Shown in pieces: positions 47,602 through 57,421 of a stretch of DNA of 64,000 bases. The notes below the pieces were generated by a model that made no database searches, was not told the DNA's origin, and saw nothing but the letters and a program-made list of their open reading frames with translations. The DNA comes from Linnemannia schmuckeri. Lineage: Eukaryota; Mortierellomycota; Mortierellomycetes; Mortierellales; Mortierellaceae. Position 1 is the stretch's first letter, and every line of letters begins with the position of its first letter. The DNA lies in NCBI GenBank assembly GCA_029449235.1, contig JANATG010000004.1, positions 2,418,001 through 2,482,000 on the forward strand. Direction: 5' to 3'. The translations under genes were made by a program, and so were the position numbers.

Positions 47602-49042
47602 CATTCGGCCTGAACAGCACAGAGGCGAGCCAAGAGGGCGATCCCAGATATCGATGACGTGGAATGGTGCTCGACCCTGGCCCATGTTCATGACAGGCGA
47701 GTCGTCTTTACATTTTACAGCAACGGCAAGGACTCTCACCAACGTACACATCACGGCAAGAAGCTGCAAGGCATGTTGCCCACTTTGAACTCTTTGCAAG
47801 CACGTAAACCGGACCTTTATTCAACCTGCCTGTGCCGAAGAAGCGAGCTTGAGGAGAAGGTCAACAAACACGTCTGGAATTGCCACCTTGCTGCAGAAAC
47901 TACCACTGCGATATAGAAGGAGGCCATGGATAGGATTGATGGGTCGGGTGTACAGGCGACAAACAGCTACAACGCCGCCAGAAAGCGTGAATATGATCGT
48001 GCGATTGCCCACGGACGCCAGATGCCAAGGCCGGTCTCCATACACTGTGTCAGAGTTTCACCCTGATGACTGGCACATGACCAACGCCACCAACTTCTAG
48101 ATTCTTCTAGCGCCACCAAATGATCAAGTAGCCCTTGCTGACTAATCAAGCACTAGAATTATCCAGAGACAACCTGGTCTTCAAGTAACAATATAAATAG
48201 TCACTACGTTCGTAGTCTAGTTCAGTAGTCTTAGCCTTAATATTAGTCTTGTTCATAACAACTCACTTTATTAAAGACTCAACCCCCACAAACAAGTCCA
48301 CAACCTTGTTACATACTGGCAGTTGCTCTCGGATGCGGAACATGTTCAAGGATTCTTTTCTATCGGTGGGGCTCGAGCCGTGCACAGCGGTAGTCCTGCT
48401 CCCAACCGTAATGAGAATCCCAAGTGGAGTGTCTCGGACCTCCTCCACGGTATCGCCCCCAAGAGCATGTTGACTGAATGGTTCTCGGTTTTCCGGACCC
48501 CACAGTCCATCACCACGACGGTTTTACACAAGTTTGTTGGTTACCTGGAGATGCAGGCTTCGGAGTTGATATGGAAGCCTCGGTGCTCCGCAACGATTGC
48601 ATGGGAGCAGATACAAGACATCTCTGCCAAGAACAAGACCTCCAAGTACACAGATCCCCGAGGTGACTGGAGTCAGGGATACGAATACACCCGAGATGGT
48701 TTTTGCCCGTGTGGCGCTCCGCTAGCCACACATGAGAATGGGCGCTGCTCTGGAGCGTCCATGGATCCACGCGCGGCCGATGAGCGGTTGCTGGATAGTT
48801 TGTTGGGAAGGAGGAGATTGTCATTAATGGAGAGGATGGGAGGAATTCCTTTCATTCGTATCTAGTTTCATTTCTTCTATTGAAGCTGTGAGGAACAGCG
48901 GCAATTGTTGCGCAGAGCCAGGTTGTGGACCGGACTGCGACTGGTGGATGGCTTTCGGGAGAGTTCGGTATGTAGGTCCCTTCTGCTATCAAATGCTTCC
49001 TTTGGGCTGTTTAGCATAGGAAATAAAACTGTACACAAAAAA
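47602..49042 (+). mobile_element. Decayed 5'-truncated LINE-like retroelement, 3' part
   Basis: Homologous over its whole length to the minus-strand copy at 51286-52927. The coding remnant reads HVHDRRVVFTFYSNGKDSHQRTHH, then a Cys-rich finger (CLCRRSELEEKVNKHVWNC). It has a TAG where the other copy has Trp, is interrupted by a solo LTR (48048-48313), and resumes as SIGGARAVHSGSPAPN through a second CPCG...H...C motif to GGIPFIRI and stop at 48865. The 3' UTR ends AATAAA-ctgtacac plus a short A run, as expected of a polyadenylated retrocopy. No reverse transcriptase YxDD or endonuclease domain lies in this fragment, so the LINE label rests on the finger, the A-tail and multicopy nature. Confidence 0.65.
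48048..48313. mobile_element. Solo LTR (266 bp) nested in the LINE-like fragment
   Basis: Starts TGTCAGAG and ends TTGTTACA (TGT...ACA termini). It is flanked by CACTG (48043-48047) and TACTG (48314-48318), a 5-bp target duplication with one change. The other LINE copy is uninterrupted at this point (CATATACTGGCAG). An internal TATA-like ATATAAATAG near 48190 fits an LTR promoter. No internal retrotransposon coding sequence remains, so it is probably an LTR-LTR recombination product. Confidence 0.75.
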
Positions 49043-49613
49043 CAATAATGCGTACGCACCGTCGTGTATGCTTTTTCTCTGTCATGTCTTGACCTCTTTC
49101 TTTTCCTCTCTTGGTTCCCCGCCTGGCTTTCTCTCCTTTTTTCAGTTTTCTTTTTGCCTTTTTAAAATTCAGAAACGTCTTTATTTGCTCTGACAGCACT
49201 AGGATGAGAGAAAGTAGGAGAAAGAGGAGAGGAGTGGAGACGAGGATTGTAGATAAGTAGGACGTGTTCAATTTTCATGCACGTTTTTTTTTTGTAAACG
49301 CGAAAAAAACCCGATGGCGTCTCATTTGTATCCTTGGATCGGTTATTTCGTACGCGAAATAAGAAAACGTACGTGCATTGTGCTTAACAAGTGTATAGAG
49401 TCTCTTTATAAAAATTGATTTTTTCACTGTAGTCAATGTTTGAAACTGTTGGCGTAAATAGAACAACAGCCATGGTCAACAAACAAAAATTCGGACAGAT
49501 GAAAACCATTATATTGCAGTTGTCTGTTGTACTTGTTACTTTGTAGCCTTTACTCTTGTCGACAGTCATACACACTCATTCGCGACAAAATTATTATGAG
49601 CTGCTCGGTTTAT
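49043..49613. other. Spacer between LINE-like fragment and STAND relic
   Basis: AT-rich; no gene or repeat recognised. Confidence 0.45.
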
Positions 49614-50050
49614 TCACATCGACCACTGCTCATATTCACGGCCCTCAAAATCCTGCACATCTCCTTCCGCAGATAATGGTCTGCCAACGGCGCTGCGCTG
49701 GGCCAGCAACTTCTTATCGAGCGGGTCAAGACCAATGGCGTCCTTGTAGACCATAGCCGCAGCGCAGATGTGTCCAAGGTTAGCCCGCCATACCATTTTT
49801 GCAAAAATGCCTCCAACAACAACACCACCTTCGCTCGGCACCCGGCACACTCTGATAGGTCCATTTATGCAAGTTGTGACAAACTCCTTGAAAACAGTCA
49901 TATTCCACACAGTTCCTCAACATGCCTAATAAGCCCTCGAATTACTCAGTTACACCACCGGCCCTCTTCCTCTTCTATTGTCATCGTCAGAATCGTACTG
50001 TCCTGTCTCCACCCAAATATAACCCCCAAACACCTTCACCGTCGTGAATT
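49614..50050 (-). pseudogene. Second orphan C-terminal tail of a NACHT-WD40 protein
   Basis: The minus-strand frame at 49910-49614 matches the C-terminus of the intact STAND protein: FVTTCINGPIRVCRV to ELATACKDGSIRVWRV, AKMVWRANLGHICAAAMVYKDAIGLDP to AKLLWGSNPSFLCAAGLVFKDATGLSL, and KKLLAQRSAVG to RKLLVQRGAVG. Upstream on the same strand, HVEELCG and GGDRTVRF followed by stops recall the last complete WD40 blade (VEDVVWH, SEDETVRLW). There are stops and a frameshift around 49910-50030. It differs more from the intact gene than the 23.8-kb relic does at some sites, so the two relics are probably independent. Confidence 0.72.
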
Positions 50051-51285
50051 TGGACTGTACGAGTTTAACATAGTGCGATCTGGGATTGTCAAAGCTCTTA
50101 GCACTATACTACTCATGGACCAGAGCTTTCTATCGGCTGTTTCAAACTTATTACTTGATAGCAAAGTAAGTGCTACGGTCGATGCTTATGCTCCTATCTC
50201 GAAACAAGTTAAAAAATCCTGCTAGCATTTTTTTAATTCTTCTCTTCCTACCATTCTTTACTTAGTCGCCTAATTGTAGCAAATCTACTTTAGCGACTTT
50301 TACATAGACACTATTTTTCAACTTGTCCTCATAGCAGCATCAGCATGGCGGCAAGTTCTGATACTACCATATGCTGTCGGTTTCAATTCGATCGACTCCA
50401 ATTTGCGTACGCCCCCTTTCTAGCTATTTTTTTCTCTATCTGTGAATTAGCTTTGGGCTATATGCAGGATCAACTCCATACTTCGCTCTCTTACAGCAAG
50501 GCACATCCCCATGTAAGGACCGGCAGATAGTGTAACAGTGCGGTTCAAATGATTTCATTCGTTGCCTTCCCTCGCATCTCTTTCCAGCCACGAAAAATCC
50601 ATCTTCACTATCAGGGCATCCGATCCCTGCTTGACAAGATGTTAACAAAGCAGCTTATTAGCGCTCATCTAATTTTTTTTCAACTCCATTTCCCTTTGTC
50701 TTTGCACTCGAATAGTTTTATTGGCCAGGGAACAAGACTTCCAAGGACATAAGGAGGAGCGATCAGAGATTGGAACGACCAGGGCCGCCCCCGCTCTCTC
50801 CTCAGGCCTGAAATAAAAAATAGCCTTATCACTTCGACGATCCCATTGCCTTTTCCGACAAGATCGGCCAGATCGTCGCTCGCAAATGGATGGGACAGGC
50901 TGCAGCCTACGCCAAGGACAGCTTATGGTTGTATTCTTTTTTATACATCTTCACCTTTACCACTTCACTAAATAAAATTCTTTGAAGACTGAAATTTTGC
51001 ATGTAAAGATGTTACTCTTGTAAAAAAAACTCATACGAGCGCATGAAACATCAAGACAAGAAAGCCTTCGCCCATTTATGCTTTTCTGTTTTTGAAGTCA
51101 TAAGAGCCACTTTTCGAGCGCGTTATAAAAGTAGCAGTAAAGAAAAAGAAATACGATACAGTCTTCTCTCCTTATTTTTTCTTTCTGGCGCTGGGAATGC
51201 ATGTGAAAACCCGATAGAGAGCATCCACTTAGCTCACAATGATAACTGAATTTTACTATGCAACACAAAAAGTGCTTGTAGCTTC
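50051..51285. other. Gene-poor spacer with a possible orphan exon near 50833-50935
   Basis: Mostly AT-rich. On the + strand HFDDPIAFSDKIGQIVARKW and the following residues MGQAAAYAKDSL stand out as protein-like in otherwise noncoding DNA. They may be a remnant exon, but no neighbouring exon was found. Confidence 0.3.
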
Positions 51286-52431
51286 TTTTTTTTTTTTTTT
51301 TTTTTTTTTTCATAAGCAATTTTATTTTACGATTTTTTTTTTTCGTACACAATTTTATTTCTCTGACAAACAGTACAAAGGAGGTATATGGAAGTAAAGG
51401 GGACTACAGACCAAACTCTCCAGTACACCATCCGCCAGTCACAGTCCGACCCGGAGCCTGGCTCTGCGCAACAATTGTCGCTGCTCTTCACAGCAAAAAC
51501 GGAAGAAAAATAAAACTACATACGAATAAAGGGGATTCTTCCCATCCTCTCCATCAATGACAACTTCCTTCTTCCCAACAAACTATCCAACAGCCGCTCA
51601 TCAGCTGTGCATGGTTCCTTGGTCGCTCCAGGGCAGATTCGATCCTTATGTGTGGCTAGCGAAGCGCCACACGGGCAGAACCCATCACGCGTGATGTAAC
51701 CGTATCCTCGACTCCAGTCACCTCGGGCGCCGGTGTATTTGGATGTTTTGTCCTTGGCAGTGAGGCCTTGCGTCTGCTCCCACGCGATCGTCGTGGAGTA
51801 TCGGGTTTTCCAGATCAACTCTGAGGCCTGCGTCTCCAGGTAGCCAATAAACTTGTGAAGGACCGTCTTGGCAATGGACTGTGGGGTCTTGAAGGCCGAG
51901 GACCACTCAGTCAACATGCTCTTGGGGGTGATTCCGCGAAGGTCCGAAACGTGCCACTTGGGGTTTTCATCACGATTGGGAGCAGGACTACCGCTGTGCA
52001 CGGCTCGAGCTCCACCGATAGAAGAGAATCCCCGAACATGATCCGCATCTGAGGGGGACTGCCAGTATATGGGCACTGGCCGTGGTGCTTGACGACCATT
52101 GTCAGTTGCTCGCTTGTGTTCACGCTTCCTGGCAGCATTGTAGCTATTTGTTGCCTGAACGCCCCATTCATCAATCTTGCCCATAGCCTCCTTCCATATC
52201 GCAGTGGTTGTCTCAACAGTAGAGGGGCATCTCCAGACGTACTCATTGTCTTCCTCCTCCTGCTCACATTGTCGACACAGGCAGGTTGAGTACAAATCAG
52301 GCTTCCGAGCCTGCATGGAGTTCAATGTTGGCAACGTTCCATGCAGCTTCTTGATATGATGTGTTCGTTGGTGGGAGTCCTTGCTGTTGTTGTAAAAGGT
52401 GAAAACGGCGCGTCTGTCATGGATGGCTAGG

Positions 52432-52467
<36 letters not shown>

Positions 52468-52927
52468 TTCTAGAATTGCCTCTGACATGGCCTATCTGTG
52501 CAGTACACGATATTTTTTTAATCTAAGTCTTAACTAGGTGTGCGTACTTATTTTGCACAGAGGCATTTTAGTATGCTTGTGCAGGAAGCCGGTTACCCGA
52601 CAGAATGTACTTGAGCACTTGAAAGGTTGGTCTAAGCGGTCCGCCGTTGTTGGCAGGCTCCACACGGCATTCCGACTGGCTCATCACCAGAGTAACGTAG
52701 CCATATAGTGGGCATACTCACTCTGTCCATGCACTTGTGTGCGTCTGAGAACTATTTCATCTCAGGCCTCCTGGACAGGGGAGACTAGCGCAATACCGTC
52801 AAATCCTAGTTGAGCGTGTCTTCGTAGGTCTGAACCCACGACCCTCGCGCTGAGAGGGGGAAGCTTTACCAACTTGGTGGGCTCGCCCGCCCAGATGGCT
52901 AGGTCTTGCGGTAAAAAAAGAGAGGAA
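51286..52927 (-). mobile_element. LINE-like retroelement fragment, second copy (interrupted by a SINE)
   Basis: The longest open part (52334-51516, 272 residues) is intact to IPFIRM and stop. It starts with LPTLNSMQARKPDLY, then a finger CLCRQCEQEEEDNEYVWRC, the region SIGGARAVHSGSPAPNRDENPKW, and a second Cys/His motif (CPCGASLATHKDRIC). Coding similarity continues upstream through FYNNSKDSHQRTHH and HDRRAVFTF to the SINE at 52434-52893, and resumes beyond it to about 52927. The 3' end has two successive AATAAAATTG signals, an 11-nt and then a 25-nt A tract on the minus strand (T at 51286-51310). No reverse transcriptase core is in the window, so this is a 5'-truncated copy. It is younger than the 47.6-kb copy, judging by the open frame. 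Confidence 0.66.
52434..52893 (-). mobile_element. tRNA-derived SINE with perfect target-site duplication
   Basis: On the minus strand a degenerate tRNA-like head (about 52893-52810) has A-box-like CACCAAGTTGGTAAAGC, anticodon-stem-like CCCTC/GAGGG and B-box-like GGGTTCAGACC. An unrelated body of about 350 bp and a 32-nt A tail (T at 52434-52465) follow. Identical 14-bp gatggctaggtctt strings flank it at 52422-52435 and 52894-52907, the last two bases merging with the tail. Removing the element rejoins the LINE-like frame (LA-IHDRR). These are the hallmarks of L1-type retrotransposition of a Pol III transcript. Confidence 0.8.
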
Positions 52928-52950
52928 AATTGGTGGCGCCGCCACCAATT
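52928..52950. repeat. Perfect palindrome AATTGGTGGCG-C-CGCCACCAATT
   Basis: Two 11-nt arms around a single C, 64 bp upstream of tRNA-Leu. One arm equals the AATTGGTGGCG string next to the T tract at 47562-47572. A CACGTG (52960-52965) lies between palindrome and tRNA. Confidence 0.85.
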
Positions 52951-53014
52951 CCTTGATATCACGTGCTAATTGAATAACGATTGTTAATAGACAGAGAAAA
53001 CTTAATAACCATCT

Positions 53015-53097
53015 GGTAGGATGGCCGAGTTGGTCTAAGGCGCCGCACTCAAGTTGCGGTCTCGAGAGAGGCGTGGGTTCAAATCCCACTTCTACCA
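53015..53097 (+). tRNA. tRNA-Leu (anticodon CAA)
   Basis: Complete class II cloverleaf of 83 nt without intron. The acceptor GGTAGGA pairs with TTCTACC (one G-U), discriminator A. The A box is TGGCCGAGTTGGTCTAAGG, the anticodon stem CCGCA/TGCGG encloses loop CTCAAGT, a long variable arm follows, and the T arm is GTGGG-TTCAAAT-CCCAC. A CAA anticodon gene without an intron is worth noting, since this isoacceptor carries one in many fungi. Confidence 0.96.
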
Positions 53098-53536
53098 TAT
53101 CTTTTGTGTTTTAGGAGCAAGTGCTGCTGTTCCTGAGTGCAGCTCTTATTTTTTCTCGACAACCCAACTGTACTCTTGCACTAAATCCATGTAGAACGGC
53201 TGAAGGACTCAATTTCACAAAAAGTAAAATAAGCCAGACGGGTAGTCTAGCATAAGGAGTTGTTGAGCAATTAGCCTTAAAGGTCCTTGCTTTACATGGA
53301 CCTAGTACGGGAGTGCAGACGGGTTGTCAAGCAGCTTCACCCTTTTTCGTAAGACAGAACGGGCAGAAAGGAATTGTCTTTTTGTACTCGCGTGCACGAA
53401 CGTATATAGCGCAGATCATCGCTCGTTCGCCGAAACTAAACTTCAAAGAAGCATTCAATCATGTACATGGACAGCAAATGATTTGTAATACAATGTAAGT
53501 AATTATTATTTATTGATGCTATGTGAAGTGGTATTT
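53098..53536. other. Spacer between tRNA-Leu and septin-like gene
   Basis: AT-rich. The T run expected as Pol III terminator (TTATTTTTTC) begins near 53149. No coding feature is seen. Confidence 0.4.
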
Positions 53537-55076
53537 CTAGGCGATAGTTGGTGCGCTGGCGGCGAGGTCTTGCAGTGACTGAAGGACGGGAAGATACGGC
53601 ATGGGCGCATGCATCTGCTGCTGCTGTTGCTGCTGAAGCGCAATCTGTTTAGACCGCCAATTAATAAACTTCTTGACCGTGAACTGCCTCACATTATTAA
53701 TCTGCGTCTCCAGCACCAACTTTCTCAATAACGGCAACTCATTCATCGCATGCGTAAATGGGATCTGATCCAACGGGTCCTCAGAACTCGGCTTTGGTGG
53801 CACATTCGAAACCGCAAAAGGTGGCCCACCAGCTTGCCCCGTCTCTGCCATATGGATCAACCGATCGTAATCAATCCTGAAGGTATAAATGGAAACTCCT
53901 TGTTCCCGTAAAGTTTTGAGAACGTGGACTTTGAGCTGTTGGACGTCTTGCTCGGATTGGGTGTCGATTTTGGAAATGATGGGGACGACGTTGACTTTCT
54001 CGGAGATGATGCGCATATATTCGATGTCGAGGGGTTTGAGCCGGTGGACGATCAAGTAAAAGCACACGTCGATGAACTTGTGGGCTCCCACACCTATTCG
54101 CCATTTTTTTTTTCGTTCATTTTAGGAGAAAAAAAAAGGGTGTAGGTGTGCCAAAAATAACGTTTAGTACGCTCAGCAATTTTTTTTGTCATTGCGCCAA
54201 ATCAAAGAAACGATGGGCAGGAATGGAGTAGCAGCAAAAAACGGATAACGAAAAACCACTAATGAATCCTATTCCATTAGAGCAAATGTGGTATTTTTGG
54301 TGGTTTTTTTTGTCCACTGCCTAGTTTTCCGTACCTGTGACAAGAGAGCGCATGAGTTCGTTATTGGTGACCTCAATGAAAGGCGAGATCTTGCTGTTCT
54401 TTTCTTCAAAGGTCTGGCTGACATGGTTCATGAAGAGGGCGAAATTGGTGCGGGCATCAATCACACTTCCGTAACCAGGGGTGTCTACCACGAGAGGGGA
54501 GGAAAAAAGAGATAGAGGTAACATGATAAGGAAATGCGCAAATAAAAACGGCATAAAAGGAAGGAGAATGTGTGTGAGAAATATGAGATGAAAGGTACGG
54601 ATAAAACGAACGATCTGCACATGCAAAACAAGCACAGGAAAGCGAAATCCATTTTGGCTGTTTTTGTCCAGCAAACGAGAGCGGGAAATCACAAACAAAG
54701 CAAAAAGGAAAGGGCAGAAAGGAAAAAGAGGAAACTCACCAAGAAAGACGAGGTTGCGGGCCGGGACTTCATCGTCGGTATCCATGTTGTCCCAAGGAAT
54801 CTCCATCATTGTGCTCGAGAACCTTTCCGTCAACGCCTGTGTCTGCACATAATCATCCTCGTCGTCGTCATCGTCCTCTGCACCATCATCGTCCCCGTTG
54901 GTGCGGCGAGGCTTCAGTGGATCCCAGTCATGAGAGAGCACCTCGGGGAGGGTCTCGACAAACTGGCGAGCAAAGAGGGTCTTGCCTACAGCACTGTCTC
55001 CGACGACTGCAAGACGGAGGTATCCGATGTTTTGACCTGCACAAGGGTTGGCGAGGAGGTAGTGTGTTGAAGCCAT
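53537..55076 (-). CDS. Divergent septin-like GTPase
   Basis: Predicted 347 residues; exons 55076-54740, 54484-54335 and 54093-53537. P-loop GTPase of the septin type: G1 GDSAVGKT near residue 26, G3 DTPGYGSV created exactly at the exon 1/2 join, a septin-like segment GAHKFIDVCFYLIVHRLKPLDIEYMRII, and a G4-like SKIDTQSE in place of the usual AKAD. The tail is short and Gln-rich (QQQQQQQ) without the coiled coil of classical septins. An acidic insertion (DDDGAEDDDDDEDDY) lies between G1 and G3. It is probably an unconventional septin-domain protein rather than one of the filament-forming core septins. GTP binding is likely; filament assembly is uncertain. Confidence 0.82.
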
Positions 55077-55693
55077 GAAGTGGGCTGTCCTTTGCTGGTT
55101 GTTGTTATCCTGAACTATGAGTGAATGAATTCTGTTTGGTGGAATGAGTGAATGTTGTTTTGTCGGGTGAGGAATGGAGCGGAGGAGAGAATGAGAAAAG
55201 AAAGAGAAAAAGAAAAAGAAAAGAGAAATCGAGGGCGAAGAAGAAGTAAGGCGAGAAGAGGCGGCGGGAGACAAAGCGGGCAGGGGCAGAGGAGGAAAGG
55301 AGAGAGAGAGTGAGGGGTGGGCTCGGAGTGGTGAAAATGGTCAATGAGAGTTAGTAGTAGTACCTGCTTAGTACTTGCACAAGTCTCCTAGTCGCAGATT
55401 AGTGTCAACTTGGTGCCGATGCTCTTAAGTGTCCTAAAAGACCTACATGAGGGAGATTGTTCAAACGGACGACTGTGATCCCTCATCTATTTCGACTTGG
55501 GCACACGCAGTACCCTCTTTTGACCTTTTTGCCAAACAAAGGTGATCGTTCAACCTTCTTCGTTTCACAACATATCCCATCAATCAATCACATATGAACT
55601 GATCAACAATGATAATTCATTCGATCGATCTGTGTGTTGTGTGGCCTGTGTGCCTGTGTGCCTGTGGGCAAAGTCATTTTTTTATTAGCAACA
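55077..55693. other. Intergenic: septin-like promoter / TMEM70-like 3' flank
   Basis: AG-rich leader next to the septin-like gene, then unremarkable sequence. A CATCAATCAATCACA-type short repeat near 55580 is the only notable feature. Confidence 0.45.
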
Positions 55694-56867
55694 TTAAAAT
55701 TGAGTGCCCTTGCCGTGTGAGAGCCGAGACTGGTGCTCGATCTGATCCATCACAAACGAGAAACTGGGGTTGCTCAGCATCATCCGCTTGTTCACACGAT
55801 ACGTCTCCTTCCTAGGAGCCTGTACTACTGTTGAAGGCACCTTGGGTGGTTGGCGAGAACCAGACTTGGCTGCTGAGACTGGGGTGATAGCAGAGGTTGT
55901 AGTCCAGGTAACAGACTTGTCAGTCTCGGACTGAACAAAGATATTAGTCGACAAGACCTGGGATGGTTGGGGCACACCGCGCCAGTTAAGTTTCTCAAAC
56001 GTCAACTTGAGCGCGTCCTTTGTCGACACAGTAACTGCAGGGGCCGCTGTCTTTGTCGAGACTGAGCCCTGGACATGGATCTTGGTCACCTCGTTGCGGA
56101 ACAGTGCATGCAGAAGAATCGAGGGCGACATCGACGCCACTCCAGCTAAGCAAGGAGTGTCAAAGATGAATTTGATAGGACTACGTTTAGTACACGCGAC
56201 TTGTTGGTTTCTAGCTTGGCCGTTGATCCTGCTGACCAATATTCATTTCCGAAAGCCAACTAGCTAGACGTCGACGGACCTTTTTTTTTTTTTTAACGTC
56301 CTCCTTCGGCTCGTATCACACTCCTTACCTCCGAACCATAGCCAACGTGGCACGGACACGCAAGAAAACAAACTATTCCTCACCCTACAATTTCTCGATT
56401 CGGTTCCCCCTCTTTCCCGCCCTACACACGTAACTCCTTCGTCCGCGCAATATTTGCTGACCACGTCCAATTGATTAAAGCAGAAATAACAAGTAATTAC
56501 CCATAATCGCCAAGAGATGCTCAGTGTTTCCGAGAAAGAGGGTCGAGGGCACAGCAATACAACCACATGCGCCAAACACAAAGGCTACACTCTTGCATTG
56601 ACGTAGTGAGGCAGCATAGGGTCCAACATAGGCCAAGACCGAGTTTGGAGGTGGCACATATGGGCTGCTGCTGTTGTTGTTTGTCTTCTTCCATGGGCTG
56701 GTGCCTGAACCTCCTGCTGCTGTTGTAGTTGGTATGTTGGTGGAGGAGTTCTTGGCTCTAGAATAGAAGGAGGGAGCACTGGAGGAAAAGACTCGGATAA
56801 CTGTCTTTGGCTCAACAGAGGAGCGCATGAGAGTGTGACGCAATTGAGAGAGACAGCGTATTGTCAT
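55694..56867 (-). CDS. TMEM70-like mitochondrial inner-membrane protein
   Basis: Predicted 272 residues; exons 56867-56501 and 56145-55694. The N-terminus is basic and Ser/Arg-rich (MTIRCLSQLRHTLMRSS), a likely mitochondrial presequence. It is followed by a Ser/Thr/Pro linker and a TMEM70-type segment: LAYVGPYAASLRQCKSVAFVFGACGCIAVPS (hydrophobic hairpin), IMAGVASMSPSILLHALFRNEVTKIHV. The second half is Thr/Ser/Val-rich with KLTFEKLNWRGVP. TMEM70 relatives assist assembly of ATP synthase or complex I. That role is inferred from family resemblance of the membrane hairpin only. Confidence 0.68.
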
Positions 56868-57421
56868 GGTTATGTGTGTGTTCTGTGTATGTTGAATGGA
56901 ATGAGTGGATGGTGATCTGGGATTCGTGATCCGACTTCCTTGTCCAGCCTTTTGCTTTCATCCTATACAACTTGCATAAAATGAATTTTATTCATTCAGA
57001 TTGAAATAAGGAAGGGTGTGAATGTTTCCTTGTCCTTCCTTCCCTCCTTCCCTCCCTTTCGCTTCTTTGCCCGTTCAAGCCTCCGTCGTCCATCTCTTTT
57101 CTCTTTTCTCTTTTCTCTTTTTTCCTCCTCACCACTCGGACTCGCATTCAAACGGTCAACCCACCCTTCCCTTTCACTCTTTCTCTTTCTCTTTCTCCAT
57201 CCCCACTCTCCTCTTCTTCTCTTCTCTTCTTCTCCTATCCTCACTCGACACCCGTTCCTTGGCACACTCGGTTCCCTCGCTCTCGGCTATTTTCTTATTC
57301 TGTCCTTTTGCCATTACCAGGGACACGAGCAACTTCTCTTGCCTCCACACGCCTTCACCCTTCACCTTCACTCCCGACACCCCCAACAACAGCAACAACA
57401 CAGAGACTTCTCAAAGTGGGC
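56868..57421. promoter_or_regulatory. Shared divergent promoter region (TMEM70-like / ABHD13-like)
   Basis: A 554-bp head-to-head spacer. The half next to the hydrolase is strongly CT-rich on the + strand with a TTTCTCTTTTCTC run (57093-57122), like other promoter leaders here. Confidence 0.5.

Noticed and set aside
52800..52893. A third tRNA gene on the minus strand
   Set aside because: The T loop is short, the anticodon loop is abnormal and the acceptor stem does not close. It is better explained as the head of the SINE.
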